The notes beneath the pieces were generated by a model that was given only the letters and a program-made list of their open reading frames with translations, was not told the DNA's origin and made no database searches. 33,485 nt of DNA. Source: WHSV01 sp050694055 (lineage in GTDB: Bacteria; Actinomycetota; CADDZG01; WHSQ01). Positions 22,984-30,399 of the stretch are shown piece by piece. Every line of letters starts with the position of its first letter. Within the stretch, counting starts at the first letter, position 1. Both the position numbers and the translations under genes were made by a program. Location of the stretch: contig JBOGWX010000149.1 of assembly GCA_050694055.1 (NCBI GenBank), positions 1 to 33,485 of the forward strand. Direction: 5' to 3'.

Positions 22984-23025
22984 GTTAACCAAGAACTGCC
23001 AAATCACCTGGGCAAGGAGTTGCTC

Positions 23026-23313
23026 GTGAAGTCTACCGGGGTCGTCAGAAAGATCGATGAGCTGGGACGCATCGTGCTCCCCTCCGAGCTGCGCCGGGTG
23101 TTTGGCATCCATGAGGGCGACGAGCTCGAGATCAGCGTCGAGGGCGAGCAGATCATCCTGAACAAGCGCCTGGACGTCTGCCTCTTCTGCTCCTCGGAGG
23201 AGGACCTCGTCACCTACAAGGACCGCAAGGTTTGCGCCGCATGCGCGTCCGAGTTGGTCAAGGCAACCCCTCGCGAGGTGCGTCTCGACGAAACCGTCGC
23301 ATCGACCGGCTGA
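23026..23313 (+). CDS. AbrB-family transition-state regulator with C-terminal zinc-finger-like motif
   Basis: The 95-residue protein opens with the AbrB swapped-hairpin DNA-binding domain: KSTGVVRKIDELGRIVLPSE at residues 2-21, then LRRVFGIHEGDELEISVEGEQIILNK. This is very close to Bacillus AbrB/SpoVT sequences. The C-terminal part has C52-x2-C55 and C70-x2-C73 flanking a short basic loop, a likely zinc knuckle in place of the B. subtilis multimerisation tail. GTG 23026 is chosen because AAGGAG lies 6 bases upstream; a TTG two codons earlier overlaps that site. It is transcribed against rsmI and away from metG, the same arrangement as abrB in B. subtilis. It probably represses stationary-phase or stress genes, possibly itself. 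Family is certain, targets unknown. Confidence 0.93.
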   Translation: MKSTGVVRKIDELGRIVLPSELRRVFGIHEGDELEISVEGEQIILNKRLDVCLFCSSEEDLVTYKDRKVCAACASELVKATPREVRLDETVASTG

Positions 23314-23390
23314 ACCGGCACCCGGGCAGCCCCACTCTGGGACCCTGAGAGGCGCGCCGGACGATACCTGAAGGTCCAGAAGCTGTTTGG

Positions 23391-24236
23391 TCAACCCTCC
23401 CTGTTCTTAGCCGAGACCAGGGCGTCGAATACCTCTCGTTTCGATACGCCGGCTTCCTTGGCGACCGCGGTCAGCGCCGCTCTGCGATCCATGCCCCGAC
23501 CGATGAGCTGTTCGGCCCGCTCGGCAAGCTCCTCCGGGCCGGCTATCGACGCGCTCCCGCGCACCGCTCCTGATACGACGATGACGATCTCGCCCCGCAG
23601 CTCACCTTCTTGTGCGACGGCAAGCAGCTCGCTCAGCGTTCCCCGGTGCGCCGTCTCGTGCAACTTCGTAAGCTCGCGAGCCACCACGGCGGGCCGGTCA
23701 CCGAGCGCATCGCTGAGATCCGAAAGGGACGCGGAGATGCGATGGGGAGACTCGAAGAACACCATGGTGCGTTCCTCGGCCGCGAGCTCGGCGATGCGCC
23801 GGCGCCTGTCCCCCTGCTTGCGAGGCAAGAATCCCTCGAATGCAAAGCGACCGGGAGGCAGGCCCGAGACGGCCAGCGCGCTGACGACCGCAGTGGGCCC
23901 CGGAACGACCACGACCTCGTAGCCTCGCTGCGCACAGGCTTCGACCAGGCGAAACCCCGGATCGCTCAATCCCGGCATGCCCGCGTCCGAAATCAGCGCC
24001 ACCTCGTTCCCCTCACCAATCCGATCGAGCAGCGCACGCGCCTGCCGGCGTTCGTTGGCCTCGTTGTAGACGATCAGTTCGCGCGCGCGGATCCCGTAGT
24101 GCCCGAGCAGCTTGCGAGCTCGGCGGGTGTCTTCGCACGCGATGACGCTCGCTTCCTGAAGGGTCCGGAGCGCGCGACGGCTTATGTCCTCGAGATTCCC
24201 GATCGGCGTGCCGACGAGCACGAGCCGCCCGCTCAT
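23391..24236 (-). CDS. rsmI: 16S rRNA (cytidine1402-2-O)-methyltransferase RsmI
   Basis: RsmI methylates the ribose of C1402 in the 30S P-site. The 281-residue protein has the tetrapyrrole-methylase-fold signature: LVGTPIGNLEDISRRAL at residues 6-22, CEDTRRARKLL, ALISDAGMPGLSDPGFRLV, VPGPTAVVSALAVSGLP and VFFESPHRI, with a C-terminal helical HTH-like segment (AVAKEAGVSKREVFDALV). ATG 24236 follows directly on a tandem repeat that lies past the upstream hydrolase gene. It converges on the AbrB-like gene with a 77-base gap containing only a short CCGG stem. Neighbours pmt and metG match M. tuberculosis. Confidence 0.96.
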   Translation of the reverse strand: MSGRLVLVGTPIGNLEDISRRALRTLQEASVIACEDTRRARKLLGHYGIRARELIVYNEANERRQARALLDRIGEGNEVALISDAGMPGLSDPGFRLVEACAQRGYEVVVVPGPTAVVSALAVSGLPPGRFAFEGFLPRKQGDRRRRIAELAAEERTMVFFESPHRISASLSDLSDALGDRPAVVARELTKLHETAHRGTLSELLAVAQEGELRGEIVIVVSGAVRGSASIAGPEELAERAEQLIGRGMDRRAALTAVAKEAGVSKREVFDALVSAKNREG

Positions 24237-24252
24237 CGGGCGAGTCCCGAGG

Positions 24253-24329
24253 TCAGGGACGCCGAGTGGTCGTCTGGACGAGCGCTCAGGGACGCCGAGT
24301 GGTCGTCTCGACGAGCGCTCAGGGACGCC
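24253..24329. repeat. 33-bp tandem repeat, 2.3 copies
   Basis: Two complete units (24253-24285 and 24286-24318) differ at one base (24276 versus 24309). A third begins at 24319 and matches for 11 bases. Each unit contains TCGTC-NN-GACGA dyad arms, and the single difference falls in the centre between them. The last codons and stop of the membrane-hydrolase gene lie in the third copy, so its 3-prime end seems to have been duplicated into the space before rsmI. Confidence 0.85.
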
Positions 24330-25851
24330 ACGGCTCGAAGGCGTAGCGAAGGACGGTTACCAGGACCGAACGCCACGATGTCTCGTCCGAGCCCACGTCC
24401 TCGCCCTGCAAGAACAGCCGGGCCGCATCGAGTGCGCGCGGATTGCGTGTAGCTCCCACATGGTCACTGAACACTACGAGGTTGACCTCGCCGGTGCGGC
24501 GCCAATCGTCCTCTAGCAGGATCGAGTCACCGAGAGCCCACAGCGCAAGACGCGGAACCTCTGCGCGGGGCACGACCAGCGTGTCCAGGTTCGTCGGTGA
24601 CGCCGGTGCGTCGACATCGTAGGACGCCAGGTCGGCGACATCCAGCAGTTCGGCGAAGGCGCGCGCCAGGTCACCGCCCACTCGCCCCCGGCCGGGCCGT
24701 CCCGGGGGTGGGACGTCGACCGAGGGACGTCTCGGCGGAGTGGGCGAGATGATCGCGGCGGCGTCGAGCGTGGTCTGGTTCGACTCCAGGATCCGGTCCA
24801 AGATCAAAGACGCCTGCGAGTGCCCGAGCAAGACGACCGGGTTCCTATCGACCCCTCCGATCTGGGCCCCCATCTGGAGCGCGATCGTCTCGAGATCCCC
24901 GCGTGTGTCCGCAGACCGGTAGCGACGACCATCGGCCCGGTAGGAGAGCAACTCGGTTTGATCCCGGGTATATCCAAGCGCACCAGGATCGAGCTCCGCG
25001 AGAGGTCCCCTTCGGTTGGTTGAATCCACTCCGCCGAGCGCCAGCAACGAGCCCTCGTAGTCGGCGGGAACGATGTCGTAGTCACGGAGGTTGCGATCGA
25101 TGACCGACGACACCAGCAGGGCGACGATCATCATGAATCCGCAGATGACCACCAGCCGGCCCTCCGAAGAAGCGACCGGCTCGACCGCACGCGCTCGCCA
25201 GCCGAGCCACACCAAGGCGTGCAGGGGGCCGGCGCACGCGACCAGTGCGGCCGCCGGCACGAGAGAGCCTTCCGATAACGACGAGATCGCAGCACCGAAG
25301 GTCATCAGCGCGGCCCCGTACAGGAAGAACGAAGAGAGTTCAGGAACCGGGCCACTGGGAATCCCCGCCCCGGTATCGAGCGCCACGCCTCGACGACACA
25401 GCCGCCACGCGGCGAAGAACCCGAGAGCTGCTGCGATCCAGGCGAAGGGCGCGTAACGAGTCGCAACCGAGATGAAATACAGAGCGGCGGAGGGCAGCAG
25501 CAGGATCACGCCGCGCACCGAGAGCAAGAGTGCGTTGCGAAACGCGAGCGGCAGTCCGGAGACCCTCTCGTCCGCGAAGGCCGCGGTCAGGGCGAGCAAG
25601 CCCGATCGAAACAAGACGAGTGCCGCGACCGAGACCCCGAACCCGATCCAGCCGGACGAGGTGGCGACGCCTTGTTTGAGGTCGAAGTACAGGTCGAAGG
25701 GGAATACGGCCGCGGCGGGAGCCACCCCCCCGTCTACGGGAAGCAACTGCGCGAGCATGAGTGCGGCAAACAACAGCCCCTCGAGGGTCAAAGGCAGTGC
25801 GGCCAGCGGGTTCCCGAGCATGGCGCGCGTCCCTGCCTTCATCGTTTGCAC
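24319..25851 (-). CDS. Polytopic membrane protein with C-terminal alpha/beta-hydrolase-like domain
   Basis: The N-terminal 270 residues hold about seven membrane segments (for example LEGLLFAALMLAQLL, GFGVSVAALVLFRSGLLAL, VVICGFMMIVALLVSSVI). The C-terminal 240 residues are soluble and contain VVLLGHSQASLILD near residues 338-351, a nucleophile elbow (G-H-S-Q-A-S). A later VVFSDHVGATRNP could supply the catalytic His. The catalytic Asp is not obvious, so activity is uncertain. No close named family is recognised. The domain would lie outside or at the membrane face if the segment count is odd, consistent with an esterase acting on envelope lipid. The start is a GTG at 25851 with an ATG three codons on. 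It diverges from pmt across 59 bases, and the stop sits in a tandem repeat. Confidence 0.72.
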   Translation of the reverse strand: MQTMKAGTRAMLGNPLAALPLTLEGLLFAALMLAQLLPVDGGVAPAAAVFPFDLYFDLKQGVATSSGWIGFGVSVAALVLFRSGLLALTAAFADERVSGLPLAFRNALLLSVRGVILLLPSAALYFISVATRYAPFAWIAAALGFFAAWRLCRRGVALDTGAGIPSGPVPELSSFFLYGAALMTFGAAISSLSEGSLVPAAALVACAGPLHALVWLGWRARAVEPVASSEGRLVVICGFMMIVALLVSSVIDRNLRDYDIVPADYEGSLLALGGVDSTNRRGPLAELDPGALGYTRDQTELLSYRADGRRYRSADTRGDLETIALQMGAQIGGVDRNPVVLLGHSQASLILDRILESNQTTLDAAAIISPTPPRRPSVDVPPPGRPGRGRVGGDLARAFAELLDVADLASYDVDAPASPTNLDTLVVPRAEVPRLALWALGDSILLEDDWRRTGEVNLVVFSDHVGATRNPRALDAARLFLQGEDVGSDETSWRSVLVTVLRYAFEPWRP

Positions 25852-25895
25852 GAGCGCAGACTACCGAGTCACGACCACGACAATCCCACGGAAAC

Positions 25896-25901
25896 TAGAC
25901 T
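25896..25901 (+). promoter_or_regulatory. Candidate -10 box of pmt, possibly leaderless
   Basis: TAGACT ends 9 bases before the GTG start of pmt and no Shine-Dalgarno-like sequence is present. Transcription would then begin almost at the start codon, which is common in Actinobacteria. No -35 match is seen. Confidence 0.35.
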
Positions 25902-25910
25902 GAATCTCCT

Positions 25911-27446
25911 GTGGCCGACGATCTCAACCAGCGCCTGCCCACCGAACACAACTCCGTCCGCCAAGACGCGCACCGGCGCGACTGGACGCGCCTCGACTCC
26001 CTGAGCGTCACCCTCATCACGCTCGCCGGGGGCATACTGCGCTTCGTCGGGCTGGGCGACGCCAAGGGCCAAATGTTCGACGAGATCTACTATGCCAGAG
26101 ACGCTTGTCTCTACGCGGGCGAGCTGCCGTCCGTGTGCGGCATCGACTCGCCCGAGAACTATGTGCACCCGCCGCTCGGCAAGTGGCTGATTGCGGCGGG
26201 AATCAAGGTATTTGGTCACAACGAGATGGGATGGCGAGTCGCGAGCGCGGTCGCGGGGACCATCACTATTGCGTTGCTCTACCTGCTGGCGCGGAAAGTC
26301 CTGCGTTCGACCCTCGGTGCGGGCATTGCATCCGGTCTTTTCGCCATCGATTTCCTCGCCTTCGTGCAATCCCGCGTCTCGATGCTCGACGTCTTCGTGC
26401 CGCTGTTTGGAGTTGCGTCGTTTCTGTTCCTCGCCTACGACCGCGACAGGCTGGCGGGCGGCCCGAGTCGAAGCCGCGCTCTGCGGGGACGAGGGTGGCG
26501 ACTCGCTGCGGGCATCGCCGCCGGTGCCGCCACCGCAACGAAATGGTCGGGCGTGTTTTTCGTCGTGACCGCGATCGCCATTACCGCGACCTGGGAAGTG
26601 AGCGCCCGTGTTCGAGACCGAGAAGGCCACGCGCTGAAGCGCGCCTGGAGCCAAGAGGGTCTAACCGTTGGCGCATGGCTCTTGCTCGTGCCGTTGCTCG
26701 TCTATCTAGCCACTTACGTGGGCCGCATCGACGGCTCTTTGATCGCAGTGCCGTGGCACGCCGACTCGGCGCTCTACAACCTCGTCGAGGAGCACCGAAG
26801 GGCCCTCGACTTCCACGTGGAGCTCGAGGCGCGTCATCCTTACGAGTCGCCACCGTGGTCATGGCTGCTGCTCAAGCGTCCCGTCGCCTACTACGTAGCC
26901 CCCGATGCGCCGGAGGGCTTCATCGGTTCGATAACGGCAATCGGTAGTCCTCTGACGTGGTGGGCCTTCTTGCCGGCGATCGTGTTTACGACCGGTGCGT
27001 GGGTGAGGCGGCGGGATCTCATTCGGCCCGAGGGACTCATCCTGACAGGCATCTCGTTCACCTATCTTCCCTGGCTCTTCTTGTCGCAGGGTCGAAGCGC
27101 AGTGTTCCTCTTCTACCTGCTGCCCGCGGTGCCGTTCATGTGCCTCACGCTCGGCTATTGCTTCGTGAGGCTTGGCCGATCGGTCGAGGCCCGCGTCGCC
27201 ACGGCTACCTTCATGGCAGGCGCGCTAGGTCTGTTCGTCTTTTACTATCCGTTGCTGGTCGGCACGGTCCTTCCCTACGAGTCGTGGGAAAGAAGGCTGT
27301 TGTTCAACGACGCGCAGGCCTGTGCCAGGCCCCAGGGCGAGCCGGTGACCACCCCCACAGAGACCGTCGGGGATCGAACCCGCACGGAGACCAACGACAC
27401 CACGAATCCCGATTCGTTGCCCCCGGACGGCTGGTGCTGGCTCTGA
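25911..27446 (+). CDS. pmt: Polyprenyl-phosphate-mannose--protein mannosyltransferase (PMT, GT39)
   Basis: This membrane enzyme O-mannosylates secreted proteins and lipoproteins as they cross the membrane. The 511 residues contain the GT39 acidic signature MFDEIYYARDACLYAGEL in the first outside loop (the DE pair near residue 57) and YVHPPLGKWLIAAGI near 84. SRVSMLDVFVPLF follows, with many hydrophobic helices spread to the C-terminus (VATATFMAGALGLFVFYYP). No MIR domain is seen, as in bacterial enzymes. A short polar tail ends at Trp-Cys-Trp-Leu. It is the counterpart of M. tuberculosis Rv1002c next to rsmI (Rv1003c). The several lipoproteins coded here are plausible substrates. It converges on the FKBP gene with a 4-base gap. 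Confidence 0.94.
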   Translation: MADDLNQRLPTEHNSVRQDAHRRDWTRLDSLSVTLITLAGGILRFVGLGDAKGQMFDEIYYARDACLYAGELPSVCGIDSPENYVHPPLGKWLIAAGIKVFGHNEMGWRVASAVAGTITIALLYLLARKVLRSTLGAGIASGLFAIDFLAFVQSRVSMLDVFVPLFGVASFLFLAYDRDRLAGGPSRSRALRGRGWRLAAGIAAGAATATKWSGVFFVVTAIAITATWEVSARVRDREGHALKRAWSQEGLTVGAWLLLVPLLVYLATYVGRIDGSLIAVPWHADSALYNLVEEHRRALDFHVELEARHPYESPPWSWLLLKRPVAYYVAPDAPEGFIGSITAIGSPLTWWAFLPAIVFTTGAWVRRRDLIRPEGLILTGISFTYLPWLFLSQGRSAVFLFYLLPAVPFMCLTLGYCFVRLGRSVEARVATATFMAGALGLFVFYYPLLVGTVLPYESWERRLLFNDAQACARPQGEPVTTPTETVGDRTRTETNDTTNPDSLPPDGWCWL

Positions 27447-27450
27447 CCCG

Positions 27451-27888
27451 TCAATCGTCGACGGCGACCTCGAGCAAGGTCACCTCGTAGACGACGGTCT
27501 CGCCGGGTCGCACGTGGGGCGGAAACCCGGCACCTCCGTATGCAAGTTCGGCTGGAATCGTGAGCCGGCGGGTGCCGCCGACTCTCATCGACCGAACTCC
27601 CTCGTCGAGACCGCTGATGACTTGTCCTCGTCCGAGAGGGAACACGAACTCACCGCCCTGATCATCCGACGACGCGAACCGCTCCCCGTCGGCCGCATCG
27701 GCGGTGTACTCGATGGTGAGGCTCGCTCCTCGGATGGCCTCCTCGCCGGAGCCGCAAACGAGGTCCTCGAGCCGAAGACCGCTCTCGGACTCCACCGGCT
27801 CGTCCACGCACCCGGCGAAGGCGTCCTCGGTGTCCGAACAGGAAGCCAGCAAGAGGAATACGACGAGGGCCGAGGTACGCCAATTCAC
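27451..27888 (-). CDS. FKBP-type peptidyl-prolyl isomerase lipoprotein
   Basis: A 145-residue exported foldase. The signal (MNWRTSALVVFLLLASC) has a lipobox LASC. The FKBP domain follows at about 45-143, with SLTIEYTADAADGERFASSD, GEFVFPLGRGQVISGLDEGV, MRVGGTRRLTIPAELAYGG and ETVVYEVTLLEV. The active-site aromatic residues (Tyr, Phe, Tyr) appear present. Translation uses a GTG at 27888. With the parvulin lipoprotein near mfd this makes two lipidated foldases in one window. It lies before the SRPBCC gene on the same strand but is separated by 13 bases, so co-transcription is likely. Confidence 0.92.
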   Translation of the reverse strand: MNWRTSALVVFLLLASCSDTEDAFAGCVDEPVESESGLRLEDLVCGSGEEAIRGASLTIEYTADAADGERFASSDDQGGEFVFPLGRGQVISGLDEGVRSMRVGGTRRLTIPAELAYGGAGFPPHVRPGETVVYEVTLLEVAVDD

Positions 27889-27901
27889 TCCCCTAGCGTA
27901 C

Positions 27902-28342
27902 TCAGGCGGTCTCGCTCTCGACCAACCGGCGCGCGGCCATCAGCGTCGCCCACAGGTTGCGGCCGACGATGCGACCCGTGAGGCGTTCGACCAGCCACCC
28001 GAGCGGACCGCTGAGGTCGTAGCGAATCTCGAGTGAGAGCCGCGTAAGTCCATCCTCGTCCTCGAGCTCCCAGCGGCCCTCGTGTCCCACGCCGGTCTCG
28101 GATTCCCAGGCGATGCTTCGGTTCATGCTGCGCTCGCTGATCTTGATGATGCCGCCGGCCTCCACTGACCCCACTCGCATCAGCACCCGGTAGCGCGCCC
28201 CCACGCCCCGGCGCCTGGTCGAGCGAGGCTCCCACCGAGTCACGCCCACGAAGAAGTCCGGGTAGCGGGACGGATCGTCGATGAGTGGAAAAACGATCTC
28301 GGAGGTGGCATCGATCACGATGCTCTGGCGCACGCGGATCAC
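27902..28342 (-). CDS. SRPBCC superfamily protein (polyketide cyclase/coenzyme Q-binding-like)
   Basis: A 146-residue START-like fold: IVIDATSEIVFPLIDDPSRYPDFFVGVTRWE starts the family-typical strand-helix-loop, then LMRVGSVEAGGIIKISERS, RWELEDEDGLTRLSLEIRYDLSG and the long C-terminal helix (WATLMAARRLVESE). Such proteins bind hydrophobic ligands in a central cavity; the ligand is unknown here. The start is a GTG at 28342 that overlaps the acyltransferase stop at 28339 by four bases (GTGA), so the lipid acyltransferase and this protein are expressed together, suggesting a lipid or isoprenoid carrier role. There is no signal peptide. Confidence 0.85.
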   Translation of the reverse strand: MIRVRQSIVIDATSEIVFPLIDDPSRYPDFFVGVTRWEPRSTRRRGVGARYRVLMRVGSVEAGGIIKISERSMNRSIAWESETGVGHEGRWELEDEDGLTRLSLEIRYDLSGPLGWLVERLTGRIVGRNLWATLMAARRLVESETA

Positions 28343-29187
28343 AGCAGGGGTGGCAAGACTCGGCCGGCGGCGAGCGCCGTGAGCGTTTCCTGCATGCGCT
28401 TGGTGACGTAGTCATACGCCCGGTCCGAGTCGGCCTCTCGACCGAAGCGCTCGACGACGTCGATCGGCTCGAGCACCTCCACGCGCAGCTTGGCGGGCAG
28501 CGGCAGGTGACCGAGGAAGTCCCCTACGTTGATGCCCCATGGAAGTGCGAGCGAGATAGGGAGGACCTTTAGTCGGGCGATCCTGTCGAGCCTGAGCGCT
28601 CTTGCGATCGAACGCCCATCGGTGAGCGGAAGGTAGGTGTCTTGTCCGCCGACCGACACCACCGGCACGATGGGTGCGCCGGTCTCCTTCGCAAGGCGCA
28701 AGAAACCCTTGCGGCCGTCGAAACGAATCTCGTGGCGAGCCGTCCACGGTCGATGGGTCTCCACGTCACCACCGGGATAGACCAACACGCAGTCGCCCCG
28801 CCGCAGCGCCGTTTCGGCGCCCTCGGGTCCGGCGGTGACGATGCCCCCCTTGCGGGCAAGAGCTCCGACGAGCGGCCAGGACGTGACCAGAGAATGAGCC
28901 AGCGCGTGAATTGGACGCTCCACTCCGAAGTAGGTATTGAACGCCAGCATGAACACCAGACTGTCCGGCGTCATGTTGCCGCCGGAGTGATTGCCGACGA
29001 AGAGCACCGGCCCTTCCTCCGGCACTCGCTCGAAGCCGCGCACCTCGGCACGGAAGTACATCGTTGCGATCAGCCACATCCCGGGAAGCTGGGAGCGGAT
29101 GAAATCGGGATCTCGCCCCTCGAGGTCGACCGCGGCCCCCTTGATCAGGGCCTTCACTTGCGATTGCGTTGATCGCTGCGCGCTCAC
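28339..29187 (-). CDS. PlsC/DGAT-like lysophospholipid acyltransferase
   Basis: The 282-residue protein shows the acyltransferase block FVGNHSGGNMTPDSLVFML near residues 65-83, with catalytic His. The spacing H-x7-D (HSGGNMTPD) differs from the usual H-x4-D of PlsC and resembles the NHSGG form of DGAT/MGAT-type or uncharacterised mycobacterial acyltransferases. Further blocks are LVYPGGDVETHRPW, RFDGRKGFLRLAKETGAPIVPVVSVGG and LPWGINVGDFLGHLPLPAKLRVEVLEPI. The protein is peripheral or weakly membrane-bound. The start is a GTG at 29187, overlapping the SCP2-hydrolase stop by four bases. Substrate cannot be read from the sequence. Confidence 0.88.
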   Translation of the reverse strand: MSAQRSTQSQVKALIKGAAVDLEGRDPDFIRSQLPGMWLIATMYFRAEVRGFERVPEEGPVLFVGNHSGGNMTPDSLVFMLAFNTYFGVERPIHALAHSLVTSWPLVGALARKGGIVTAGPEGAETALRRGDCVLVYPGGDVETHRPWTARHEIRFDGRKGFLRLAKETGAPIVPVVSVGGQDTYLPLTDGRSIARALRLDRIARLKVLPISLALPWGINVGDFLGHLPLPAKLRVEVLEPIDVVERFGREADSDRAYDYVTKRMQETLTALAAGRVLPPLL

Positions 29188-30374
29188 TGCCGGATGAACT
29201 CTCTGATCGACCGGTGCGTGCGGCCGGGCAACTCGTACTGCGGAACGTGCCCGCAGTCATTCATGACCACCGAACTCGCCGAAGGCAGCACACGATCCAC
29301 ATGCCTCTTGAACGAGGCAGGAACCACCCGGTCGCGGTCTCCCCAGACGAACAGTGAACGTGCCTGTAGCGACGGCAGCCGGTCCCAGAAGCCATCGTCG
29401 CCGTACGGTTCCTCGAGATAGATCTGCCGCGCGGCGCTGAAGAAACATATGCGCCCCAGTGGCGAGGAGAAGACCCGCAAGAACTCGTCGGCGGCCGCTT
29501 CGTGCCATGCATCGGCGATGCGCTCGGGCCGGGCGAACAGCGATCGCAACAACCTCATGACCAATCCCCTGGTGACCGGCGTGGGAAGCAGCGCCAGCTC
29601 TGGCCGCAGGACTCGCACCAGTTGGACGAACTGGCGATTCTTTATGAACGCCGGCGAGGGGGCCAGAAGCACGAGGCTCTGCACGCGCTCCGGAAAACTA
29701 AGCCCCATCTCGATGGCAACACGCCCACCCATCGAATTGCCTACGAGGTGTGCTTTGTCTATGCCGGTTGCGATCATGAAGTCGTTCAGCCATCGAGCGA
29801 AGAACTGCGCGTGAAGTGGGCGAAACGGTTTCGCCGATCCCCCGAAACCGGGAAGATCCGGTACGACCACCCGGTAGTCCGGCGCGAACTCGTGCATGGT
29901 CGGCAACATGGATGCGTTCGTCGCACCAAGACCATGAAGCAACACCATCGTTTCGCCCGTTCCGGCCTCGAGGTAGAGGGTGTCGTAGCGTCCCGCTCGT
30001 GCGGTGCGCGCGGTTGGAAAATGGCTCGGTCGAGATCCGTTGCCCCACGTCCGGTTCAGGCTGAGTGCCAACGCGAGGTTGCCTCGAACCCGCAACCTTC
30101 CGTCGAGGAACGCTTCGACGCCGGATAGACGATCGTCGAGGATGCGCCGCAACGTCACGGCATCGGTGTAGACGGTCGCATCCGGGTGGTGAGTCGAACC
30201 CCACTCAAACGAGGTGCGACCATCTGCGCTACGCAAGCTGAAGTTGTGGTCGGCCTCGATGTCGAACGAGATCACACCATTCGGCAGTCTTTCGTCGGAC
30301 GGCATGGTCCTCAAACGATCGACGACGACGTGTGCCAAAGAATCGTCGCCGGTGATCCCGGCCGAGAGGCTCAT
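29184..30374 (-). CDS. SCP2-like sterol-carrier domain fused to an alpha/beta hydrolase
   Basis: Residues 1-115 look like a sterol carrier protein 2 fold (VISFDIEADHNFSLRS, DATVYTDAVTLRRILDDRLSGVEAFLDGRLRVRGN). From about 130 an alpha/beta-hydrolase core follows: MVLLHGLGATNASMLP (oxyanion-hole HGLG), VVVPDLPGFGGSAKP, HLVGNSMGGRVAIEM (nucleophile Ser near 217), a lid of about 100 residues, FVWGDRDRVVP (catalytic Asp) and DCGHVPQYELPG (catalytic His), so the triad is intact. The 396-residue fusion suggests a hydrolase that is handed its lipid substrate by its own carrier domain. It overlaps the acyltransferase gene by four bases. ATG 30374 is used. Substrate and role are unknown; lipid ester turnover is likely. 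Confidence 0.87.
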   Translation of the reverse strand: MSLSAGITGDDSLAHVVVDRLRTMPSDERLPNGVISFDIEADHNFSLRSADGRTSFEWGSTHHPDATVYTDAVTLRRILDDRLSGVEAFLDGRLRVRGNLALALSLNRTWGNGSRPSHFPTARTARAGRYDTLYLEAGTGETMVLLHGLGATNASMLPTMHEFAPDYRVVVPDLPGFGGSAKPFRPLHAQFFARWLNDFMIATGIDKAHLVGNSMGGRVAIEMGLSFPERVQSLVLLAPSPAFIKNRQFVQLVRVLRPELALLPTPVTRGLVMRLLRSLFARPERIADAWHEAAADEFLRVFSSPLGRICFFSAARQIYLEEPYGDDGFWDRLPSLQARSLFVWGDRDRVVPASFKRHVDRVLPSASSVVMNDCGHVPQYELPGRTHRSIREFIRQ

Positions 30375-30399
30375 AAGCGCTTCTTACCCTGTTTGGATC

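Noticed and set aside
24253..24329. CRISPR array
   Set aside because: The 33-bp units are contiguous with no spacers and no cas genes are present.
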